Assembly: GCA_002495185.1 (NCBI GenBank)
Contig: DAEB01000022.1
Location: forward strand, 2,952-14,179
DNA: 11,228 bases
Direction: 5' to 3'
Source: Thermoplasmata archaeon UBA184
Lineage (GTDB): Archaea > Thermoplasmatota > Thermoplasmata > Lutacidiplasmatales > UBA184
The notes below the pieces were generated by a model, which did no database searches, was not told the DNA's origin, and worked only from the letters and a program-made list of their open reading frames with translations. The position numbers were made by a program, and so were the translations under genes. Every line of letters starts with the position of its first letter. Within the stretch, counting starts at the first letter, position 1. Below, one piece after another: positions 6,099 to 11,228 of this stretch.

Positions 6099-7691
6099 TT
6101 ACGGTTTCGAGAGGACGACCCCGAGCTTGTCCCGGTCGTGCTCGGCCTCCCCCCGACGACCCTTGAGGAGGAACCGTTGGGCCTTCTGGTTCGCGGTCTT
6201 CGGGATCTCGTCGAGGAACTCGATGTACTTCGGGACCATGAAGAACGGAAGGTTCGCTGCACAGAACTCGAACAGCTCCTTCGGAGGAGGATGGGCTCCC
6301 GGCTGAAGCTGAACGAACGCCTTCACGTCCTCCTCCCCGAGCTCGGAGGGGACGCCGACGACGACCGACTCGAAGACCGCGGGATGCCGGTTGAGGACCG
6401 ACTCGACGTCGTACGGGGCCAGGTTCTCCCCCCGGCGCCGGATCACGTCCTTCTTCCGGTCGATGAAGTAGTAGTAGCCCTCCTCGTCCCGCGTGACGTA
6501 GTCGCCCGTATGGAACCAGAGGTTCCGCCATGCCTCGACCGTCTTGTCGGGCTTGTTGAGGTAGCCGGAGAACATCGTGTACGGAGTCTTGGGTCGAACG
6601 ACGAGCTCTCCTCTCGTGTTGGGGGGGAGGGGACGGTCCTCGTCGTCGACGACGTCCGCCTCGACGAACCCGAGCGGAGTCCCGATCGAGCCGACCCGGA
6701 TCGCCTCCGGAGGGTTCATCGTGGTGGTGCAGCCGCACTCGGTCATTCCGTAGAGCTCGATGATCGTGAGACCGAAGCGACGCTCGAAATCCGGCCACAC
6801 GGCCCGGGTCGTCCCGGCGGTCAGCGCGGTCCGGACCGAGTGCATCCGGTCGGTCGGCTTCGCCGGTTGCTTGAACAGGACATTGATCATCGCGATCAGG
6901 AGCGAGATGTGCGTCGCCCCGAACTTGGCGGCCGTTTCCCAATAGGTGCTCGCGTGGAATCGCTCGTCGAACGCGGCCGTGAGGTCGTTGAGGAGTGCGT
7001 TGAGCGCCGTCATCTCCTGCGCGTTGCAGTGGAACAGGGGAAGTCCGGAGTAGAGGACCGAATCCGGGCGGAGCCGGCTGCGGAGTCCGATCTCGTACGG
7101 GGTCGTGATCAGCTTCTGGTGCGGAATGATCGCCCCCTTGGGGGGTCCGGTCGTCCCGCTCGTGTACATGATTTCCGCGGGGTCACTCGGGCGGACCGTG
7201 GGGGATGGGACGATCTCCGTGTCCGAAGCGAGGGCCGAGAGCGGCTGAGCCCGCTCCGGCAGCGGAGCCCCGCCCTCCCCGGTCGAGACCACCCACTCGT
7301 GGGCGATGTGGAGCGCGTCCCGAAACGGCGCATACGCGTCCCAGAGGCGCCGGTCGATCACGAGCCCGGAGGGAGAGCTGTCCGCGAGCTCGTAGCGCAA
7401 GATCTCCCCCTTGAGCCCTGTGTTGAGTGGAACGAGGATGGCCCCCCGCTTCGCGACGCCGAACCAGACGAGGGGGAACTCCGGGGTGTTGAACAGCAGG
7501 GTTGCGACCCGGTCCCCGACCCCGATCCCTGCGGCGGCGATGCCGTTCGCGATTCGGTCCGTCTCTCGGTCGAGGACCGCGTACGAGATCTCCCGGTCGG
7601 CGAATCGGAAGGCGGTACGGTCGCCGTTCTTCCGCGCCTTCCCGCGAACGAGTTCTCCCAGCGTCCCGTACGCCTCGTCCGGATCGAGCAC
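6099..7691 (-). CDS. Acyl-CoA synthetase (AMP-forming, ANL superfamily)
   Basis: A 530-residue AMP-forming acyl-CoA synthetase that activates a carboxylic acid with ATP and then CoA. Core motifs are all present: phosphate loop YTSGTTGPPKG (176-186), YGMTE (314-318), TGD (395-397), the hinge region FIDRKKDVIRRRGEN (409-423) and the C-terminal lysine motif PKTANQKAQR with Lys503. Length and motif spacing fit medium- or long-chain fatty-acid and crotonobetaine/carnitine (CaiC-like) ligases; the substrate cannot be read from sequence. The GTG start at 7691 is about 26 bp downstream of a TATA-like box, implying a leaderless mRNA. It heads a minus-strand run with the PIN protein and the hydrolase and probably feeds acyl-CoA into the dehydrogenase and thiolase-type steps encoded elsewhere in the window. 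Confidence 0.93.
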   Translation of the reverse strand: MLDPDEAYGTLGELVRGKARKNGDRTAFRFADREISYAVLDRETDRIANGIAAAGIGVGDRVATLLFNTPEFPLVWFGVAKRGAILVPLNTGLKGEILRYELADSSPSGLVIDRRLWDAYAPFRDALHIAHEWVVSTGEGGAPLPERAQPLSALASDTEIVPSPTVRPSDPAEIMYTSGTTGPPKGAIIPHQKLITTPYEIGLRSRLRPDSVLYSGLPLFHCNAQEMTALNALLNDLTAAFDERFHASTYWETAAKFGATHISLLIAMINVLFKQPAKPTDRMHSVRTALTAGTTRAVWPDFERRFGLTIIELYGMTECGCTTTMNPPEAIRVGSIGTPLGFVEADVVDDEDRPLPPNTRGELVVRPKTPYTMFSGYLNKPDKTVEAWRNLWFHTGDYVTRDEEGYYYFIDRKKDVIRRRGENLAPYDVESVLNRHPAVFESVVVGVPSELGEEDVKAFVQLQPGAHPPPKELFEFCAANLPFFMVPKYIEFLDEIPKTANQKAQRFLLKGRRGEAEHDRDKLGVVLSKP

Positions 7692-7713
7692 GGCGGACCT
7701 ACGACGTGCGGCG

Positions 7714-7725
7714 GTCCATAAGCTT
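7714..7725 (-). promoter_or_regulatory. Promoter of the acyl-CoA synthetase gene
   Basis: On the minus strand ACGAAG (BRE-like) precedes CTTATGG, centred about 26 bp from the GTG at 7691. The spacing implies transcription beginning at the start codon. Confidence 0.5.
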
Positions 7726-7737
7726 CGTGGGGAGGAG

Positions 7738-7746
7738 CTTTCTTAG
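7738..7746 (+). promoter_or_regulatory. TATA-like box of the Nudix gene
   Basis: CTTTCTTAG is centred about 28 bp before the GTG at 7770. The octamer CTTTCTTA is identical to the one in front of the thiolase gene. A GAGG at 7762-7765 sits only 4 nt before the GTG, so an SD-led start is not excluded. Confidence 0.4.
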
Positions 7747-7769
7747 CAGAGGGAGGGCTCCGAGGCACC

Positions 7770-8252
7770 GTGACCGCCCGGAGCGCCCCGTACCGCGCCT
7801 CCGCCCCGATCGTTGCGGAACTCGCCGCCGGGGCGGTGGTGCTCTCCGAGGACGGAAGGGAGACCCTTCTCCTGCACCAGCGGGACGAGGACCGGTGGTG
7901 CTTCCCCAAAGGGCATGTCGACGCGGGCGAGTCCCTCGCGGCCGCGGCCGTGCGCGAGATCCGGGAGGAGACCGGGCTCAATGACGTTCGTCTCGGGGCC
8001 GAGGTCGATGTGGTTTCGTACCGGTTCTACCGGCCGGCCTCGAACGTCAACGTGTTCAAGACCGTCGTCTACTTCCTCGGGCACACTCGGGAACGGACCG
8101 TCCGGCCCGAACGGATCTTCGACCGCGCGGAGTGGGTCGACCTCGACCGGGCCGGCAAGGTCGTGAAGTACGAGACCGACCGGCACGTCCTCGAGGCCCT
8201 GCGGACGCTTCGAACGCGAGAACGGCCGAATCCGGACCCGTCAGGTCCCTGA
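7770..8252 (+). CDS. Nudix hydrolase
   Basis: A 160-residue protein with a perfect Nudix box, GX5EX7REUXEEXGU: Gly48, Glu54, then REIREETGL at 62-70. Around it are the usual strand AAGAVVLSEDGRETLLLHQR, the WCFPKGH entry and a C-terminal strand ERIFDRAEWVDLDRAGK. Nudix enzymes cleave nucleoside diphosphates linked to another group. The PKGHVDAGE layout is like that of diadenosine polyphosphate hydrolases, but substrate assignment from this is weak. The GTG start fits a leaderless transcript. It diverges from the acyl-CoA synthetase across 78 bp and converges with the surface-protein gene across 68 bp. The tail (about 148-160, Arg- and Pro-rich) is non-conserved in character. Confidence 0.9.
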   Translation: MTARSAPYRASAPIVAELAAGAVVLSEDGRETLLLHQRDEDRWCFPKGHVDAGESLAAAAVREIREETGLNDVRLGAEVDVVSYRFYRPASNVNVFKTVVYFLGHTRERTVRPERIFDRAEWVDLDRAGKVVKYETDRHVLEALRTLRTRERPNPDPSGP

Positions 8253-8278
8253 GAACCGAAAGAATGGGAAGGGGTTTG

Positions 8279-8302
8279 GGTGGGCCCCGGGCGGGGCCCA
8301 CC
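8279..8302. terminator. Perfect GC hairpin between convergent genes
   Basis: GGTGGGCCCC (8279-8288) and GGGGCCCACC (8293-8302) form a perfect 10-bp stem with the 4-nt loop GGGC. It fills the middle of the 68-bp gap between the converging Nudix and surface-protein genes, so it would form in both transcripts. There is no downstream T-run of the kind usually linked to archaeal termination, so the terminator role is inference from position; protection of mRNA 3' ends is an alternative. Confidence 0.45.
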
Positions 8303-8320
8303 GTCGGGCGCTCAGTTCCC

Positions 8321-9727
8321 TCAGGGTCGGAAGTTAAGGCCGTTCGGGGACTCGTCCCCTTCGACCGGTCCCATCGGGGGCGGGGACATGGCCGCGGCGG
8401 GGGGAACGCCGTTCGGCCAGCTCTCGCCGTACCCGCCGACCAATCCCTTCGGGGAGTTGCGCCGGGCGTAGGAGCGCCACTCGATCACACCGACCGTTCC
8501 GACGACGACCGCGACCGCGACTCCGATGAGCGCGACGAGGAGCCCGCCGACCGGGGCCGCCGCGGACGCGCCACCGCAGCCGTTCTTGAGGCAGTTCGCC
8601 TCCGCGTTCGCCTGGCCGACCGACATCGGCTGGGCGAGGACCGAGCCACCGGGCGCGGACGCGGCCGCCGGGACCGTCTCGCTGACCGGGGCCCCGAGCG
8701 CGTTCACCGACGCGTCGTTGGTCCCGAACGTCGAGGAGGCCGCCGTCACGTCAAGGCCGCCCGGCCCCGAGCTCAGGTAGAGGGTCTCCGAGGAGATTCC
8801 CGCCGAGCCCATCGCGACCGAGTCGTAGTCGTGCGTCGCTGTCCCAAAGAGGTCGAAGTCGTGGGGAATCCACAGGAACCCGTCGTAGTTGTCGAACACT
8901 CCCTGGACTTGGAGGATGATCGACATGCGGGGCTTCTTGTCCAGGAAGGCGGGCACGAGGTAGACCTTCATCCCCCTGAGGCTCACCGTGCCGGTGCCGC
9001 TCAGGGAGCCCGACCTCGATCCCGAACCGGACGCCGTGGTCCCGTTGTAGCCCTGGTCATTCCAGGAGTAGCTCACGGTCCAGGAGGCCGAGGGGCTCCC
9101 CGTGGCCGTGGAGTTCCACTCGTTGATCCCCGAGAGGTTAAGCGGGACCAACCCGAGGGCGGGGCTGAACGAGGTCGAAGCCTGACCGACCCCGAGGACG
9201 CTCAGCGACGCGCTCGCCGTGTGTCCGGCCACCGTCTTCGAGATCGACTCCGCGATCGACGCGTTGATCGACGCCGACGCGTTTTCGACCCCGAGCGCCG
9301 GCACCGGCTGCCCGTCGACGTAGACCACCGACTGGTTGGTCACGTTCGCGAAGCCGAGGTCCGACTCGGTGGCATGGTAATTGTAGGCGACCGTGGAGGC
9401 GGGTCCCGTATAGGTCACGGCGATCGTGATCCCCACGGTCCGCTGCTCCTCGACCATCCACGTGCCGAACCCCATCGGGGTGACCGTGAACACGACCGTC
9501 CAGCCGTACGAGGAGGTCCACGAGATGTTCCCAAAGTTGGATTGCAGGGAGCCGTTGAACCAGCCCTGCCCTCCATACGCCCACTGGGTCGACGAATCGG
9601 CGGGGACCGCGCTCGCGACCGGCGCGGCGCTCGCCGCGCCCGAGAGCGCAGGGAGTGCCACGAAGGCCAGGAGAAGCGCGACACCCGCCGTCGCTGCCCA
9701 CCCTTTCGTTCCGCCGAGTTTCGCCAT
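8321..9727 (-). CDS. Secreted surface protein with C-terminal membrane anchor
   Basis: A 468-residue protein of no recognised family. Residues 1-36 are a Sec-type signal peptide: basic start MAKLGGTK, hydrophobic AGVALLLAFVALPAL, and a likely cleavage after Ala within SGAASAA. Residues 37-390 are rich in Ser, Thr, Ala and Gly with many aromatic beta-type segments. Nine N-glycosylation sequons (Asn58, 67, 128, 131, 149, 155, 197, 205, 228) all fall in the first half. A lone Cys pair, CLKNGC (379-384), precedes a membrane helix at about 393-416, followed by WRSYARR and a 50-residue Pro/Gly-rich tail inside. The topology is type I with the bulk outside. Such proteins are frequent in Thermoplasmatota, but the role is unknown. 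The ATG at 9727 follows GAGGAAAG, a Shine-Dalgarno-like site next to a strong hairpin. Confidence 0.82.
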   Translation of the reverse strand: MAKLGGTKGWAATAGVALLLAFVALPALSGAASAAPVASAVPADSSTQWAYGGQGWFNGSLQSNFGNISWTSSYGWTVVFTVTPMGFGTWMVEEQRTVGITIAVTYTGPASTVAYNYHATESDLGFANVTNQSVVYVDGQPVPALGVENASASINASIAESISKTVAGHTASASLSVLGVGQASTSFSPALGLVPLNLSGINEWNSTATGSPSASWTVSYSWNDQGYNGTTASGSGSRSGSLSGTGTVSLRGMKVYLVPAFLDKKPRMSIILQVQGVFDNYDGFLWIPHDFDLFGTATHDYDSVAMGSAGISSETLYLSSGPGGLDVTAASSTFGTNDASVNALGAPVSETVPAAASAPGGSVLAQPMSVGQANAEANCLKNGCGGASAAAPVGGLLVALIGVAVAVVVGTVGVIEWRSYARRNSPKGLVGGYGESWPNGVPPAAAMSPPPMGPVEGDESPNGLNFRP

Positions 9728-9734
9728 TTCTTTC

Positions 9735-9760
9735 CTCTGACGGAGCTCACTCCGTCAGAG
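9735..9760 (-). promoter_or_regulatory. 11-bp perfect hairpin in the leader of the surface-protein gene
   Basis: CTCTGACGGAG (9735-9745) and CTCCGTCAGAG (9750-9760) are exact inverted repeats around a 4-nt loop. The TATA-like box at 9781-9787 predicts transcription from about 9759, so the hairpin would be the very 5' end of the mRNA. The SD-like GAGG partly lies in the 3' arm and the ATG follows 7 nt after the stem. It could protect the message, gate translation, or be a DNA operator for a dimeric regulator. Confidence 0.7.
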
Positions 9761-9780
9761 ACCCAACTCGCCCCACCCCG

Positions 9781-9787
9781 AGATAAG
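9781..9787 (-). promoter_or_regulatory. TATA-like box of the surface-protein gene
   Basis: CTTATCT on the minus strand, preceded by ACCGA, is centred 57 bp from the ATG at 9727. This gives a leader of about 32 nt, longer than for the other genes here, and that leader is taken up by the hairpin. Confidence 0.5.
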
Positions 9788-9821
9788 TCGGTGTTCCGAG
9801 AGTCCCTTCTCTCGTTAGACC

Positions 9822-9842
9822 CCGTGCGAAGGTATAGCACGG
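9822..9842. repeat. Small inverted repeat flanking a TATA-like string
   Basis: CCGTGC (9822-9827) and GCACGG (9837-9842) are exact inverted repeats around GAAGGTATA. It lies in the 217-bp gap between hutU and the surface-protein gene, about 100 bp past the hutU stop. It could be a weak hairpin in the hutU 3' region or an operator-like site. The rest of that gap, apart from the promoter and leader hairpin of the surface gene, shows nothing I can name. Confidence 0.3.
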
Positions 9843-9944
9843 AACCACGGAACGAGGACGGAAGACGACCCCGCGCCCCGGTTCCGCCCTCGACCGACGC
9901 GGCCGGCCTCGCCTCGGCAGCTCGGCTCGGCGAAGCGAGCGGCA

Positions 9945-11228
9945 CTAACCTTGGCCCGGTCTTCCCCCGCGCCCCGGGTCCGGCTCAAGCCCCGGAAGCC
10001 GGAAGCGAGCCGACTGCACGATCTTGAGCGAAGAGGCGTAACCCGCATCCGCGTGACGCGCGACGCCCAGGCCCGGGTCGTTGTGAAGGACACGACCGAT
10101 CCGCCGGTCCGCGTCCTCCGTGCCGTCCGCGACCACGACGAGGCCCGCATGGATCGAGTTGCCGATCCCGACACCGCCCCCGTGGTGGACGGATACCCAG
10201 GTCGCGCCGCCCGCGACATTCAGGAGCGCGTTCAGGATCGGCCAGTCCGCGATCGCGTCCGAGCCGTCCAGCATCGATTCGGTCTCGCGGAACGGGCTCG
10301 CCACGCTCCCCGTGTCGTGATGGTCACGACCGATCGCGACCGGGGCGATGAGCTCGTGGTCGTGCACCAGATGGTTCACGAGATGACCGAACTTCTCTCG
10401 TTCCCCGTATCCCATGTAGCAGATGCGCGCGGGAAGCCCCTGAAACTTCACTTTCTCCTCCGCGAGGCGGATCCAGCGGCAGAGGTGGTCGTTCGCGGAG
10501 AACTCGGAAAGGATCATCCGGTCGATCCGGTGGATGTCATCGCTTTCGCCGCTCAGAGCGAGCCACCGGAAGGGGCCGCTCCCGACCGCGAACAGGGGCC
10601 GGATGTACCGGGGGACGTACCCCTCGATGTCGAAGGCGTTCGTCACGCCCGCATCGCGGGCCTGGGTGCGGAAGTTGTTGCCGTAATCGAACGCCTTGGC
10701 TCCATGATTGCGCATTTCGAGAATGGCGCGGGCCTCGACCGCGATCGAGGACCGGACGCGGGCCAGGTACGCGGGCAGGTCCTTGGCCCGGGCGACCTCG
10801 GCCTCCTCGACCGTCATCCCCTGGGGGATGTATCCGACGCGAAGGTCGTGGGCCGCGGTCTGGTCGCTGATGATGTCCGGGACGATCCCCCGGCGCGCGA
10901 TCTCGGGGTAGACGTCCGCAGCGTTCGCGCGAAGACCGACCGAGAGCGGCCGCTTCTCTGCGACCGCCTTTTGGACGCGCTGGAGGGCATCGTCCAGGTC
11001 GCTCGCCGCCGCATCGAGGTATCGGTGGCGGAGCCTCCGCTCGATCGCCCGGGGGTCGACGTCGACGATGAGGCCGACGCCGCCGAGCATGGTGATCGCG
11101 AGGGGCTGCGCGCCGCCCATTTCTCCGAGACCCGACGTGAGGGTCCAGCGGCCGCTGAGGCTGGAAGCGTTGAACTCGATGCGAGCCAGCGACGCGAGCG
11201 TCTCGTAGGTCCCCTGGAGGATGCCCTG
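9945..11228 (-). CDS. hutU: Urocanate hydratase, C-terminal 427 residues (5' end beyond window)
   Basis: Urocanase converts urocanate to imidazolone propionate in histidine degradation, with tightly bound NAD. The frame is open to the right edge, and the visible part begins with QGILQGTYETLASLAR, so roughly the first 130 residues of a normal 550-residue enzyme are outside. Family signatures include GLGEMGGAQP (nucleotide-binding region), SDQTAAHD, ICYMGYGERE, DTGSVASPFRETE, DGSDAIADWPILNALLN, TWVSVHHGGGVGIG and LHNDPGLGVARHADAGY. All look intact. The protein ends in a short Gly/Pro/Arg-rich tail at a TAG. The internal ATG at 11120 is not the start, because homologous sequence continues upstream of it. 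No other hut gene is in view; the downstream surface-protein gene is separated by 217 bp and its own promoter. Confidence 0.96.
   Translation of the reverse strand, partial: QGILQGTYETLASLARIEFNASSLSGRWTLTSGLGEMGGAQPLAITMLGGVGLIVDVDPRAIERRLRHRYLDAAASDLDDALQRVQKAVAEKRPLSVGLRANAADVYPEIARRGIVPDIISDQTAAHDLRVGYIPQGMTVEEAEVARAKDLPAYLARVRSSIAVEARAILEMRNHGAKAFDYGNNFRTQARDAGVTNAFDIEGYVPRYIRPLFAVGSGPFRWLALSGESDDIHRIDRMILSEFSANDHLCRWIRLAEEKVKFQGLPARICYMGYGEREKFGHLVNHLVHDHELIAPVAIGRDHHDTGSVASPFRETESMLDGSDAIADWPILNALLNVAGGATWVSVHHGGGVGIGNSIHAGLVVVADGTEDADRRIGRVLHNDPGLGVARHADAGYASSLKIVQSARFRLPGLEPDPGRGGRPGQG

Noticed and set aside
6065..6262. PIN gene starting at the ATG at 6262
   Set aside because: The added 66 residues are Ser/Arg/Thr-rich shadow sequence overlapping the synthetase by more than 160 bp.
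6054..7721. 555-residue open frame on the plus strand
   Set aside because: Lies antisense over the acyl-CoA synthetase, whose motifs are all intact on the minus strand.
8132..10027. 631-residue open frame on the plus strand
   Set aside because: Antisense to the surface protein and overlapping the Nudix gene. Low-complexity Arg/Gly/Asp composition.
1..11228. Mobile element, prophage, CRISPR array or defence island
   Set aside because: No transposase, integrase, spaced direct repeats or phage-type genes were seen. All genes read as metabolic or housekeeping, with even base composition.

Overview
The window looks like chromosomal DNA of a GC-rich archaeon (about two-thirds GC by eye). Archaeal signs are TATA-like boxes placed about 26-31 bp upstream of many start codons (leaderless genes), a tRNA gene without an encoded CCA and with a bulge-helix-bulge intron, a thiolase paired with a DUF35 zinc-ribbon/OB-fold protein, and a sequon-rich surface protein. 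An uncultured, GC-rich member of the Thermoplasmatota is my best guess, but that is inference. I see no insertion sequence, prophage, CRISPR array or sign of recent transfer. It reads as ordinary chromosome with several local oddities.

Layout. (1) 1-737, minus: the N-terminal part of an AAA-type ATPase with a winged-helix front end, running off the left edge. (2) 795-2799, plus: a tightly overlapping trio of Hjc-like PD-(D/E)xK nuclease, thiolase-fold enzyme and DUF35 partner. The ATPase and the trio diverge from a 57-bp gap holding one near-palindromic TATA element. (3) 2806-2921, minus: tRNA-Ser(GCU) interrupted in its T-loop by a 32-nt intron. (4) 3098-4522, plus: 3-hydroxyacyl-CoA dehydrogenase and an SCP2-type lipid carrier protein. 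(5) 4538-7691, minus: acyl-CoA synthetase, a small PIN-domain protein and a dienelactone-hydrolase-family protein. (6) 7770-8252, plus: a Nudix hydrolase, divergent from the synthetase and convergent with the next gene across a perfect GC-rich hairpin. (7) 8321-9727, minus: a secreted, C-terminally anchored surface protein whose predicted mRNA starts with an 11-bp hairpin. (8) 9945-11228, minus: urocanate hydratase (hutU), running off the right edge.

How the genes fit together. Acyl-CoA synthetase, 3-hydroxyacyl-CoA dehydrogenase, thiolase-fold protein with DUF35, and SCP2 protein form a partial set for activating and shortening acyl or isoprenoid-like chains. They are spread over four transcription units rather than one operon, and no acyl-CoA dehydrogenase or enoyl-CoA hydratase is present. 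The thiolase-fold protein has Ser where thiolases carry the nucleophilic Cys, so it may be a thiolase-fold aldolase or a catalytically changed thiolase. HutU belongs to histidine breakdown, with no other hut gene in view.

The observations most worth following are the intron-bearing tRNA-Ser, the Cys-to-Ser thiolase/DUF35 pair, and the 5'-terminal hairpin in front of the surface-protein gene.
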